64,000 nucleotides of DNA from Macrostomum hystrix (Eukaryota > Platyhelminthes > Macrostomidae): NCBI GenBank assembly GCA_950097015.1, contig CATNEN010000002.1:7703501-7767500 (forward strand), read 5' to 3'. The notes below the pieces were generated by a model. The model saw only the letters and a list, made by a program, of their open reading frames with translations, was not told the DNA's origin and did no database searches. Both the position numbers and the translations under genes were made by a program. The stretch's first letter is position 1. Each line of letters starts with the position of its first letter. Below are positions 25,801 to 37,099 of this stretch, piece after piece.

Positions 25801-27246
25801 TATCAATGCTGAGCCTAGATAAATATCAATGCTGAGCCTAGATAACTATCAATGCTGAGCCTAGATAAATATCAATGCTGAGCATAGATAACTATCAATG
25901 CTGAGCCTAGATAACTCTCAATGCTGAGCCTGGATAACTATCAATTCTGAGCCTAGATAACTATCAATGCTGAGCCTAGATAACTATCAATTCTGAGCCT
26001 AGATAACTATCAATGCTGAGCCTAGATAACTATCAATGCTGAGCCTAGATAACTATCAATGCTGAGCCTAGATAACTATCAATGCTGAGCCTAGATAACT
26101 CTCAATGCTGAGCCTAGATAACTATCAATTCTGAGCCTAGATAACTATCAATGCTGAGCCTAGATAACTATCAATTCTGAGCCTAGATAACTATCAATGC
26201 TGAGCCTAGATAACTATCAATCCTGAGCCTAGATAACTCTCAATGCTGAGCCTAGATAACTATCAATGCTGAGCCTAGATAACTATCAATGCTGAGCCTA
26301 GATAACTATCAATGCTGAGCCTAGATAACTATCAATGCTGAGCCTAGGTAACTATCAATGCTGAGCCTAGATAACTATCAATGCTGAGCCTAGGTAACTC
26401 TCAATGCTGAGCCTAGATAACTATCAATGCTGAGCCTAGGTAACTCTCAATGCTGAGCCTAGATAACTATCAATGCTGAGCCTAGATAACTATCAATGCT
26501 GAGCCTAGATAACTATCAATGCTGAGCCTAGATAACTATCAATGCTGAGCCTAGATAACTATCAATGCTGAGCCTAGTTATCAATAAATATGTTGAGCCT
26601 AGATAACTATCACGCCGAGCCTTAATATCTAGAAAATGTTGAGCCTAGATATCTATCAATGCTGAGTCTAGATAACTATCAATGCTGAGCCTAGTTTTCT
26701 TTCGATTCTGACCCGTGGAATCTATCAATTCTAAGCTTGGATATCTATCCAATCTGAGCCTTGATTTCTATCGATTCTGAGCCTAGATAACTATCAATTC
26801 TGAGCCTAGATAACTATAAATGCTGAGCCTAGATAACTATCAATGCTGAGCCTAGATAACTATCAATGCTGAGCCTAGATAACTATAAATGCTGAGCCTA
26901 GATAACTATCAATGCTGAGCCTAGTTATCTATAAAAATGTTGAGCCTAGATAACTATAAATGCTGAGCCTAGATAACTATCAATTCTGGGCCTAGATGAC
27001 TATCAATTCTGGGCCTAGATGACTATCAATTCTGGGCCTAGATAACTATCAATGCTGAGCCTAGATTAATATCAATTCTGAGCTTGGATATCTATCGATG
27101 CTGTGCCTAGATATCTATCAATGTTGAGCCTAGATCTCTATAAAAATGTTGAGCCTAGAAATCTATAAGAATGTTGAGCCTAGATATGGATCGATTCTGA
27201 GCCTAGGAATCTATTAATTCTAAGCCTAGATATCTATCAATGCTTT
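22861..27246. repeat. 23-bp minisatellite (CTGAGCCTAGATAACTATCAATG), about 190 copies
   Basis: The central units are nearly uniform and the edges are diverged. A block of about 1.5 kb is repeated: the marker GTTTTCTTTCGATTCTGACC followed by CGTGGAATC occurs at about 23613, 25120 and 26694, with the same later markers (AAGGAATCCATCAATGCTGTG, ATGCAGTGCTTAG) in order. The array ends in a tetranucleotide run. Confidence 0.95.
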
Positions 27247-27290
27247 TGCAAGTAAGTAAGTAAGTAAGCAAGTAAGTAAGCAAGTATAAT
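27247..27290 (+). repeat. (AAGT)n/(AAGC) microsatellite
   Basis: A run of AAGTAAGTAAGTAAGCAAGT type closes the 23-bp array. The 330-bp units end in similar AAGC or ACAT runs, which suggests the array sits inside a family member. Confidence 0.85.
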
Positions 27291-27559
27291 CAAGAAATGT
27301 TACTTTCTGCCAAGAAAGGCCGATCACTTGAATCAATTCAGTTCTCAGCTGTTGCCTTTGGAGTATGCTGTGATGTGAATGAATCTGCTATAATTGAAAT
27401 CTGCTATATCTGCTAAATGAGTTTGAATAAAACTCAATAAATAAAAAATAAAAAATATCTCAGTGCCGAACAGATAACAGAAGCCAGCTCAGCCTGTGCA
27501 CATTGGGCAGTAATTATCTCGCCAGTGGGGTTGACACAGCTATGCACATGTGGGTGAGA
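27291..27559. other. Unique AT-rich link
   Basis: Short non-repetitive sequence between the tetranucleotide run and the next block of dispersed units. No gene is seen. Confidence 0.4.
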
Positions 27560-30500
27560 AATTCCTTATCAGTACGCTCGCCTAACAAAACTGGCTCTGA
27601 TGCAATCATTAAATTTGGCACTGGAGGCCTCACTGTGCACAAGCTGAAAACAAGAATGCATTAGAAAAGCCTATTTAAAACTGTTTTTCGAATATTTAAT
27701 CCCCTTGCCAATGGAATTAAGCTTAATAAAATTACGTGTACCGATTCCGGCCCATTTGTGATCTTTTGGCGAAGGAATTTTGAAAATCGGTTAAGCCGTT
27801 CGGGAGCTAGTCGATTGCAAACATACAAACATACAAGATTTTCATTTTTAGTATATTAGACTAGCTGCCTTCGCTACCCTCTGGGTAGCCTCCCTTGAGT
27901 TCTTATCAGTGCCTTATCAAAATTGGCTCTGATGCAATCATTAAAATTGGCACTGGAGCCTCACTGTGCACAAGCTGAAAACAAGAATGCATTAGAAAAG
28001 CCTATTTAAAACTGTTTTTCGAATATTTAATCCCCTTGCCAATGGAATTAAGCTTAATAAAAATACGTGTACCGATTCCGGCCCATTTGTGATCTTTTGG
28101 CGAAGGAATTGTGAAAATCGGTTGAGCCGTTCGGGAGCTAGTCGATTGCAAACAAGCAAGCAAGATTTTCATTTTTAGTATAATAGACTAGCTGCCTTCG
28201 CTACCCTCTGGGTAGCCTCACTGGAGTTCTTATCAGTTCGTTATCAAAACTGGCTCTGATGCAATCATAAAAATTGGCACTGGAGCCTCACTGTGCACAA
28301 GCTGAAAACAAGAATGCATTAGAATAGACTATTTAAAACTGTTTTTCGAATATTTAATCCCCTTGGCAATGGAATTAAGCTTAATAAAAATACGTGTACC
28401 GATTCCGGCCCATTTGTGATCTTTTGGCGAAGGAATTGTGAAAATCGGTTGAGCCGTTCGGGAGCTAGTCGATTGCAAACATACAAACATACAAACAAGA
28501 TTTTCATTTTTAGTATATAAGACTAGCTGCCTTCGCTACCCTCTGGGTAGCCTCCCTGTGAGTTCTTATCAGTTCGTTATCAAAACTGGCTCTGATGCAA
28601 TCATTAAATTTGGCACTGGAGCCTCACTGTGCACAAGCTGAAAACAAGAATGCATTAGAAAAGCCTATTTAAAACAGTTTTTCGAATATTTAATCCCCTT
28701 GGCAATGGAATTAAGCTTAATAAAAATACGTGTACCGATTCCGGCCCATTTGTGATCTTTTGGCGAAGGAATTGCGAAAATCGGTTGAGCCGTTCGGGAG
28801 CTAGTCGATTGCAAACATACAAGCAAGCAAGCAAGCAAGCAAGATTTTCATTTTTAGTATATTATCATTTTTAGTATATTAGATTAGACTAGCTGCCTTC
28901 GCTACCCTCTGGGTAGCCTCCCTGTGAGTTCTTATCAGTACGCGCGTGCGTTATCAAAACTGGCTCTGATGCAATCATTAAATTTGGCACTGGAGGCCTC
29001 ACTGTGCACAAGCTGAAAACAAGAATGCATTAGAAAAGCCTATTTAAAACTGTTTTTCGAATATTTAATCCCCTTGCCAATGGAATTAAGCTTAATAAAA
29101 TTACGTGTACCGATTCCGGCCCATTTGTGATCTTTTGGCGAAGGAATTGCGAAAATCGGTTGAGCCGTTCGGGAGCTAGTCGATTGCAAACATACAAGCA
29201 AGCAAGCAAGATTTTCATTTTTAGTATATTAGATAGAAGACTAGCTGCCTTCGCTACCCTCTGGGTAGCCTCCATTGAGTTCTTATCAGTGCGTTATCAA
29301 AACTGGCTCTGATGCAATCATTAAAGTTGGCACTGGAGCCTCACTGTGCACAAGCTGAAAACAAGAATGCATTAGAAAAGCCTATTTAAAACAGTTTTTC
29401 GAATATTTAATCCCCTTGGCAATGGAATTAAGCTTAATAAAATTACGTGTACCGATTCCGGCCCATTTGTGATCTTTTGGCGAAGGAATTTTGAAAATCG
29501 GTTGAGCCGTTTGGGAGCTAGTCGATTGCAAACATACAAACAAGCAAGATTTTCATTTTTAGTATATTAAGACTAGCTGCCTTCGCTACCCTCTGGGTAG
29601 CCTCCCTGTGAGTTCTTATCAGTACGCGCGTGCGTTATCAAAAACTGGCTCTGATGCAATCATTAAAATTGGCACTGGAGGCCTCACTGTGCACAAGCTG
29701 AAAACAAGAATGCATTAGAAAAGCCTATTTAAAACTGTTTTTCGAATATTTAATCCCCTTGCCAATGGAATTAAGCTTAATAAAATTACGTGTACCGATT
29801 CCGGCCCATTTGTGATCTTTTGGCGAAGGAATTGCGAAAATCGGTTGAGCCGTTCGGGAGCTAGTCGATTGCAAACATACAAGATTTTCATTTTTAGTAT
29901 ATTAGACTAGCTGCCTTCGCTACCCTCTGGGTAGCCTCACTGGAGTTCTTATCAGTTCGTTATCAAAACTGGCTCTGATGCAATCATTAAAATTGGCACT
30001 GGAGGCCTCACTGTGCACAAGCTGAAAACAAGAATGCATTAGAAAAGCCTATTTAAAACTGTTTTTCGAATATTTAATCCCCTTGCCAATGGAATTAAAC
30101 TTAATAAAATTACGTGTACCGATTCCGGCCCATTTGCGATCTTTCAGTGAAAGAATTTTGAAAATCGGTTGAGCCGTTCGGGAGCTAGTCGATTGCAAAC
30201 ATACAAACATACAAACATACAAACAAGATTTTCATTTTTAGTATATTAGAAGAAAGACTAGCTGCCTTCGCTACCCTCTGGGTAGCCTCCCTGTGAGTTC
30301 TTATCAGTACGCGCGTGCGTTATCAAAACTGGCTCTGATGCAATCATTAAAATTGGCACTGGAGGCCTCACTGTGCACAAGCAGAAAACAAGAATGCATT
30401 AGAAAAGCCTATTTAAAACTGTTTTTCGAATATTTAATCCCCTTGGCAATGGAATTAAGCTTAATAAAAATACGTGTACCGATTCCGGCCCAATTGCGAT

Positions 30501-32399
30501 CTTTTAGTGAAAGAATTGTGAAAATCGGTTGAGCCGTTCGGGAGCTAGTCGATTGCAAACAAACATACAAGCAAGATTGGCACTGGAGGCCTCACTGTGC
30601 ACAAGCTGAAAACAAGAATGCATTAGAAAAGCCTATTTAAAACTGTTTTTCGAATATTTAATCCCCTTGGCAATGGAATTAAGCTTAATAAAAATACGTG
30701 TACCGATTCGGGCCCATTTGTGATCTTTTGGCGAAGGAATTGTGAAAATCGGTTGAGCCGTTCGGGAGCTAGTCGATTGCAAACATACAAACAAGCAAGA
30801 TTTTCATTTTTAGTATATTAGACTAGCTGCCTTCGCTACCCTCTGGGTAGCCTCACTGGAGTTCTTATCAGTTCGTTATCAAAACTGGCTCTGATGCAAT
30901 CATTAAAATTGGCACTGGAGCCTCACTGTGCACAAGCTGAAAACAAGAATGCATTAGAAAAGCCTATTTAAAACTGTTTTTCGAATATTTAATCCCCTTG
31001 CCAATGGAATTAAGCTTAATAAAATTACGTGTACCGATTCCGGCCCAATTGCGATCTTTTAGTGAAAGAATTGTGAAAATCGGTTGAGCCGTTCGGGAGC
31101 TAGTCGATTGCAAACAAACATACAAGCAAGATTGGCACTGGAGCCTCACTGCGCACAAGCTGAAAACAAGAATGCATTAGAAAAGCCTATTTAAAACTGT
31201 TTTTCGAATATTTAATCCCCTTGGCAATGGAATTAAGCTTAATAAAAATACGTGTACCGATTCGGGACCAATTGTGATCTTTTAGCGAAGGAATTGCGAA
31301 AATCGGTGGAGCCGTTCGGGAGCTAGTCGATTGCAAACAAGCAAGCAAGCAAGCAAGCAAGATTTTCATTTTTAGTATATTAGACTAGCTGCCTTCGCTA
31401 CCCTCTGGGTAGCCTCCCTGTGAGTTCTTATCAGTACGCGCGTGCGTTATCAAAACTGGCTCTGATGCAATCATTAAAATTGGCACTGGAGGCCTCACTG
31501 TGCACAAGCTGAAAACAAGAATGCATTAGAAAAGCCTATTTAAAACTGTTTTTCGAATATTTAATCCCCTTGGCAATGGAATTAAGCTTAATAAAAATAC
31601 GTGTACCGATTCGGGCCCATTTGTGATCTTTTGGCGAAGGAATTGTGAAAATCGGTTGAGCCGTTCGGGAGCTAGTCGATTGCAAACAAACATACAAGCA
31701 AGATTTTCATTTTTAGTATATAAGACTAGCTGCCTTCGCTACCCTCTGGGTAGCCTCACTGGAGTTCTTATCAGTTCGTTATCAAAACTGGCTCTGATGC
31801 AATCATTAAAATTGGCACTGGAGGCCTCACTGTGCACAAGCTGAAAACAAGAATGCATTAGAAAAGCCTATTTAAAACTGTTTTTCGAATATTTAATCCC
31901 CTTGGCAATGGAATTAAGCTTAATAAAATTACGTGTACCGATTCGGGCCCATTTGTGATCTTTTGGCGAAGGAATTGTGAAAATCGGTTAAGCCGTTCGG
32001 GAGCTAGTCGATTGCAAACATACAAGCAAGCAAGATTTTCATTTTTAGTATATAAGACTAGCTGCCTTCGCTACCCTCTGGGTAGCCTCACTGGAGTTCT
32101 TATCAGTGCGTTATCAAAACTGGCTCCGATGCAATCATTAAAATTGGCACTGGAGCCTCACTGCGCACAAGCTGTAAACAAGAATGCATTAGAAAAGCCT
32201 ATTTAAAACAGTTTTTCGAATATTTAATCCCCTTGGCAATGGAATTAAGCTTAATAAAACTACGTGTACCGATTCCGGCCCAATTGTGATCTTTTGGCGA
32301 AGGAATTGTGAAAATCGGTTAAGCCGTTCGGGAGCTAGTCGATTGCAAACATACAAGCAAGCAAGCAAGCAAGCAAGATTTTCATTTTTAGTATATTAG
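27560..32399 (+). repeat. Head-to-tail 330-bp dispersed repeats, cluster 2
   Basis: About 14 units, the first lacking its head. Heads (GACTAGCTGCCTTCGC) lie at about 27860, 28187, 28522, 28887, 29240, 29574, 29905, 30257, 30822, 31383, 31723 and 32056. Two further units near 30575 and 31130 lack heads and join after a GCAAGATTGGCACTGG break. Units differ in GAGGCCTCA versus GAGCCTCA and in tetranucleotide tail length. Junctions read TATTAGACTAGC with extra TTAGA or AGA bases. The last tail abuts the gag-pol 3' flank at 32400. Confidence 0.85.
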
Positions 32400-32449
32400 A
32401 TTAGAAGACGGCCAATAAACAGTCACTAAACAGCCCATCACAATCATAC

Positions 32450-35400
32450 TCAGTCATCAGATCGGTAGCGGGCAGGCAACACGCCCTTTGTGGTCCTGGC
32501 CGACCGCCGCGGAAGCTCGCCAGCCTCAGCAGGTGCTCGATCTGCTGCCGTTGCTTCCGGACTGGTTGTGCCCTCTTGTCTCGCTGCGACGACGTCCTCA
32601 GCCTCTGGAGTGGCTTGTTGCGGAACCAGATGAAGGTCCCGACGGTTCCGAACGAGCTCACGGCCGTGTTGCGTCTGCACCCGGTAGGAGCGCAGAGCCG
32701 GATCAGCTTCCACGACGACTGCTGGCTCCCATTTGAAATCTTGACGGTAGCGGACAGCATCACCGACATGCAGTTCTGGTAGAGTTCGGCTATGCTGGTC
32801 GTAGTAACGCTGTTGAACCGCCTGCAGCGGAGCCTTGGAGAACTCGGTTGTCCTGTTCTGGACCAATGCTCTGCTGTCTGCTGGCAGCTTCGTCCGAATC
32901 AGCCGACCGAACATTAGCTCACTCGGACTAGTTTTGGTTCCACTGATCGGTGACGCCCGATATTCCATCAGCGCTACCTCCGGCTGGTCCGATTTCCGCA
33001 GAATGCTCTTTGCCACTTTGACTGCCTTCTCAGCCATTCCATTAGACTGCGCATGACCTGGAGACGATCGCGTGTGTCGGAAACCGAACTCAGCAGCAAA
33101 CTCTTGAAACTTGAATGAGCTAAACGGGGGTCCATTGTCGCTGACCAGCTCCTTGACGATTCCGAACCTGGCAAACATAGACTTTATTCTAGAAATTACC
33201 AGAGCAGCTCCTGACTGCTGGCCCAGTTTTGCCAACTCAATCCAATTGCTGTAGTAACATGTAACGACTAGCCACTTGTCACCCTTAAAGTCGAGCAAAT
33301 CGCAGCCAACCTTTGTCCATGGTGAATCTGGAACCTGATGGCTCATCAGCGGCTCCCTTGGATTGGCAGGCTGAAATGCCTGGCACGTAGTGCAGCGACT
33401 CACGAACCGTTTGATATCGGCTGACATTCCAGGCCAGTACAGAATCTGACGCGCACGCGCTTCGGTCTTGCCCATTCCAGCATGGCCTTCGTGCAGAATC
33501 TCCAGGATCTTCTGACGCAGTGAGACAGGCACAATGACACGGTTCACCTTCAGCAGTACGCCTTCGTGATAGACCAGTTCTTCCTTGAAGCTCCAGTAAG
33601 GACGGATAGATGAACAAACACGGCGGTAATCTGTTGGCCAACCATCCTGAACGAACTGTGCCACAAGAGACAAATCGCGATCCTTGCTAGTCTCGTCACG
33701 AATTTCTTGCATCCGAACGGCAGATATCGGCAGACTCCTGCACAGCTGGTGGACCTCCACCTCGATTTCATCATCCAAAGCTGCCTCGGTCTCTGGCAAG
33801 TACGCTCTTGACAACGTGTCGGCAATCTGCATCTTGGATCCTGGTGACCACGAGACCTTCAGATTGTACCTTTTGAGCTGGTACAGCATTCGAGCAATTC
33901 TCGGTGGGGCGTGAACCAAATCCCGTTTGAAAATTATCTCCAGCGGCTTGTGATCAGTCGTGACTCGAACCACTGGTAGGCCATAGACGTAGTCATGAAA
34001 CTTTTTGCAAGCAATCACGACAGCCAGCGTCTCCTTCTCAATCTGGGCATAATTTTTCTGCGTCGAAGTCAAAGCTGCGGAACCATACGCGACAGGCTGT
34101 CCATTCTGTAGCAACGCACAACCAACTCCAACAGATGAACTGTCAACTTGCAACTCGACATCTACTGTAGGATCAAACAGCCTTAATACGGGTGCTTGCG
34201 TCAATACTTCTTTCAGCTTCTCAAAAGCTTTTTGCTGCCTTTCCTGCCAGTCGAACAGCACATCCTTCTTTAAAAGCGAGCGAAGTGGATCCGTTAGGTC
34301 TGACGCTTTCGGAATGAATTTGCCGAGGTAGGTGGCCATGCCCAGCAGCCGCATCACCGCCTGCTTGTCCTCGGGCACTGGAAGCTCCTGGATTGCTTTC
34401 ACCTTAACAGGGTCTGGCATCACTCCATCAGAAGAGATCACATGACCGACATAGTTGACAGACGAGACGCCAACCCTCAACTTCCTGCGATTAAGCTTCA
34501 AATTCACTCTTCGAGCCTCGTTGAGGACCTTCAATAGCTTCTGGTCGTGCTCCTCGCGCGTCTTTCCCCAGACCAGCATGTCGTCAACAATGACCTCAGC
34601 CCAGCTGCTGAAGATCTTGCTAAGCTCACGTTGATAAACTTCGGGAGCATCGATTGTTCCAGGGGGCAGTCGCACAAACTTGTACCTGCCCCATGGGGTG
34701 TTGAAAGTACACAGTTCCGAGCATTTTTCATGGAGTCTGATTTGCCAAAAGCCAGTCTTTGCATCTAGAACTGTGAAAAACTTGGCTCCTGGGATTCGCG
34801 CTATAACTTGCTCCACCGTCGTCATTGGGTAGTGAGCGCGCTTAATGGCCTTATTAAGATGCGTTGGATCTATGCAGAGCCGCAGACTACCATCGGGCTT
34901 GTGAACCGTGACCAGAGAATTAACCCAGTCAGTAGGCTCAGCAACTTTCACTATGACTCCAAGCGATTCCATACGCTGCAACTCCTCTTGAACCTTCTCT
35001 TGCAAGGCAAACGGGATCTTTCGAGGCGCGTTGACTACCGGCATGACACGATCATCCAGGGTGAAAGAGTGTACGTACGGCAGGCAGCCTAACTTTTCAT
35101 CGAATAGGTCAGCGAACTCCTTAAGTACAAAGTTCTCATCGATACATGGTTGCCGACAGACAACCTCAACACGTCGGACAAGGTCCAATGCACTCAGCGC
35201 TGGAAGGCCCAGGATGCCTTGCTTCACATCTGACACCATGAACTCCAGCTCAGATGACTTGCCCTGCACCTTTACCATCAGCCTGCACTTCCCAAGAACC
35301 GGAATGCGCGCTCCGCCAAAGGCAGTTAGAACTGTTCGAGTGGTGCACAGCTGCTCCCCAGCCGGAAGCAGGTGAGCAGGCAACACGTTCACCTCTGCTC

Positions 35401-36382
35401 CAGTGTCCATTTTACATTTCAGCCTCTCACCATTTGGCAGCTGGACTTCGGCTAACCAAGCTGATTCACCATCAGACTGCAGTGTTCCGATGAAGCAAAC
35501 CTCATCCCCGTCAGGACGGGGCTCAGCAGCTTCCGCGACACCCACAGTCATGACTTTCTGGCTTTTACTCTGGCACTGACTACGGAAGTGATTCATGCGG
35601 CCACAACTCAAGCATCGCTTACCGAAAGCAGGACACTTGCCTTCACGATGACCGTATCCGCAGTGGTTGCAGCGTGCAAACTGCTGAGTCGGAGCTGTGC
35701 GAGCGGCGTTCGCTCCAAACTGACTTCGAGTGTCTGCTTGTGCGCTGGGTGCTGAGTTGCCATGGCTACCGCTTGAATGCTGTCGTGTGGTCACTTGACT
35801 TAACGAAGATGACGCTCTTACGGAGTTCAGGCCTTTCTCGACTTCCTTCATCTGATGCTTGGCGGATTCAGCAGCTCGGCACATGTCGATCGCCGTTCTC
35901 AGATCGAGCTCCGGCTCTCGGAGTAGCCGCTCTCGCATTCGAGAGTCATTGCAGCCCAAGACGATCTTGTCCCGGATCATTTTTTCTTTTTGAGTGTCGA
36001 AGTTGCACGTTGTGGCAAGGCGCTTCAAATCGGTCACAAATAGGTCCACAGGCTCCGCTTCTTTCTGGTCTCGCTCCCAGAACTTGAATCGTTCGAACAC
36101 TTCGCTAGTGCGCGGGCTAAAATGCTCATCGAAAAGTCCCAAAACATCTTCTAGAGTTCGGCGTTTATCAGCGGTGCTTTTTTCCTCCTCTTCACCGTCT
36201 TCAAATTCTAGCGTGTTGTAGATGTCCAGCCCGGTGTCACCGATGAGGTGCAGGAACAAATTGATTCGGCGCTCTTCTTCAACAATGCCTGTGGCCCTGA
36301 GGTAGATCATGAATTTCTGACGCCATCGTTTCCAAGTCTCGTTGGAGTCGGTCTCCAACTCTCCGGGCGGTTTCAGGTCCAT
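32450..36382 (-). CDS. Gag-Pol polyprotein of the Ty3/gypsy element
   Basis: 1310 residues, one uninterrupted frame starting ATG 32 bases inside the 5' LTR. Domain order: gag-like region 1-230; two CCHC knuckles (about 238-250 and 257-270); aspartic protease with DTGA at 326-329; reverse transcriptase with VLDAKTGFWQ (Asp540) and VDDMLVWG (Asp600-Asp601); RNase H with VDSSS (Asp747), Glu near 783 and TTDHKP (Asp810); integrase with an HHCC finger (His965 to Cys1000) and the catalytic triad Asp1028, Asp1082, Glu1118 (35 residues between the last two). The VDD form, with Val where many retroelements have Tyr, is normal in the Mag/K02A2.6 lineage. No envelope frame. All visible catalytic residues are present, so the product may be active. 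Confidence 0.95.
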   Translation of the reverse strand: MDLKPPGELETDSNETWKRWRQKFMIYLRATGIVEEERRINLFLHLIGDTGLDIYNTLEFEDGEEEEKSTADKRRTLEDVLGLFDEHFSPRTSEVFERFKFWERDQKEAEPVDLFVTDLKRLATTCNFDTQKEKMIRDKIVLGCNDSRMRERLLREPELDLRTAIDMCRAAESAKHQMKEVEKGLNSVRASSSLSQVTTRQHSSGSHGNSAPSAQADTRSQFGANAARTAPTQQFARCNHCGYGHREGKCPAFGKRCLSCGRMNHFRSQCQSKSQKVMTVGVAEAAEPRPDGDEVCFIGTLQSDGESAWLAEVQLPNGERLKCKMDTGAEVNVLPAHLLPAGEQLCTTRTVLTAFGGARIPVLGKCRLMVKVQGKSSELEFMVSDVKQGILGLPALSALDLVRRVEVVCRQPCIDENFVLKEFADLFDEKLGCLPYVHSFTLDDRVMPVVNAPRKIPFALQEKVQEELQRMESLGVIVKVAEPTDWVNSLVTVHKPDGSLRLCIDPTHLNKAIKRAHYPMTTVEQVIARIPGAKFFTVLDAKTGFWQIRLHEKCSELCTFNTPWGRYKFVRLPPGTIDAPEVYQRELSKIFSSWAEVIVDDMLVWGKTREEHDQKLLKVLNEARRVNLKLNRRKLRVGVSSVNYVGHVISSDGVMPDPVKVKAIQELPVPEDKQAVMRLLGMATYLGKFIPKASDLTDPLRSLLKKDVLFDWQERQQKAFEKLKEVLTQAPVLRLFDPTVDVELQVDSSSVGVGCALLQNGQPVAYGSAALTSTQKNYAQIEKETLAVVIACKKFHDYVYGLPVVRVTTDHKPLEIIFKRDLVHAPPRIARMLYQLKRYNLKVSWSPGSKMQIADTLSRAYLPETEAALDDEIEVEVHQLCRSLPISAVRMQEIRDETSKDRDLSLVAQFVQDGWPTDYRRVCSSIRPYWSFKEELVYHEGVLLKVNRVIVPVSLRQKILEILHEGHAGMGKTEARARQILYWPGMSADIKRFVSRCTTCQAFQPANPREPLMSHQVPDSPWTKVGCDLLDFKGDKWLVVTCYYSNWIELAKLGQQSGAALVISRIKSMFARFGIVKELVSDNGPPFSSFKFQEFAAEFGFRHTRSSPGHAQSNGMAEKAVKVAKSILRKSDQPEVALMEYRASPISGTKTSPSELMFGRLIRTKLPADSRALVQNRTTEFSKAPLQAVQQRYYDQHSRTLPELHVGDAVRYRQDFKWEPAVVVEADPALRSYRVQTQHGRELVRNRRDLHLVPQQATPEAEDVVAARQEGTTSPEATAADRAPAEAGELPRRSARTTKGVLPARYRSDD

Positions 36383-36414
36383 GCACTATTAAATTACTGT
36401 AGCTTGCGATGCCA
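36383..36414 (-). other. Primer-binding site and short leader
   Basis: Directly inside the 5' LTR the minus strand reads TGGCATCGCAAGC. A TGG start matches the CCA end of a tRNA primer. I cannot assign the tRNA. The leader is only 32 bases to the gag ATG, unusually short. Confidence 0.65.
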
Positions 36415-36591
36415 TGTGATGAGCGCGGACGAGAGCAAAGCTCCAACCAATCTATTTGGCTTCAGCCGATATATAAGTAGCACACGCAGAGCCAGACGCG
36501 ATTACATAATATGGTAGCATGAGAGAGAGAACGCTAGCATGTACACCTAGACGGGTGTACAAACTTGTGCACAGACGCTATACTCATGACA
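36415..36591 (-). promoter_or_regulatory. 5' LTR with TATA-like promoter, 177 bp
   Basis: Same length and, by eye, same sequence as the LTR at 13179-13355. A TATATA element sits around 36469-36476 (CTTATATATCGG on the minus strand), a likely core promoter. Ends are TG...CA. The right flank AGTCT (36592-36596) is the target duplication. Confidence 0.92.
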
Positions 36592-37075
36592 AGTCTCACC
36601 TCTAAATATCACTCATGAGTCTCACATATATCACTCATGAGTCTCACCTCTAAATATCACTCATGAGTCTCACCTCTAAATATCAATTATGAGTCTCACC
36701 TCTAAATATCACTCATGAGTCTCACCTCTAAATATCACCCATGAGTCTCACCTCTAAATATCACTCATGAGTCTCACATATATCACTTATGAGTCTCACC
36801 TCTAAATATCACTCTTGAGTCTCACATATATCACTCTTGAGTCTCACCTCTAAATATCACTCTTGAGTCTCACCTCTAAATATCACTCATGAGTCTCACC
36901 TCTAAATATCACTCATGAGTCTCACATATATCACTCTTGAGTCTCACCTCTAAATATCACTCTAGAGTCTCACCTCTAAATATCACTCATGAGTCTCACC
37001 TCTAAATGTCACTCATGAGCCTCACCTCTAAATATCACTCATGAGTCTCACATATATCACTCATGAGTCTCATTC
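36592..37075. repeat. 26-bp minisatellite, right remnant
   Basis: About 19 units of the array seen at 7024-13178, in the same orientation and in phase across the insertion. It contains a higher share of the short CACATATATCAC variant. Confidence 0.95.
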
Positions 37076-37099
37076 CGAATCTTGCCCCGCCGTCGGGGG

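Larger units (their letters stand above)
13179..36591 (-). mobile_element. Ty3/gypsy (Mag / K02A2.6-like) LTR retrotransposon, 23.4 kb
   Basis: One provirus in minus orientation. The 5' LTR is at 36415-36591 and the 3' LTR at 13179-13355; both are 177 bp and appear identical by eye. They are flanked by AGTCT duplications inside one 26-bp satellite. A TGG-initial primer-binding site adjoins the 5' LTR and a purine tract adjoins the 3' LTR. The single gag-pol frame is uninterrupted. The recognisable core (32400-36591 plus 13179-13746) is about 4.76 kb, normal for this lineage. The remaining 18.65 kb between the end of pol and the 3' untranslated tail is repeats. Identical LTRs imply a recent insertion. 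Whether the repeat block moved with the element or accumulated afterwards cannot be told from one copy. Confidence 0.9.

Noticed and set aside
36580-36600. Likeness of the LTR end (ACTCATGA) to the 26-bp satellite as evidence that the satellite arose from the LTR
   Set aside because: Only eight bases match, which may be chance or insertion-site microhomology.
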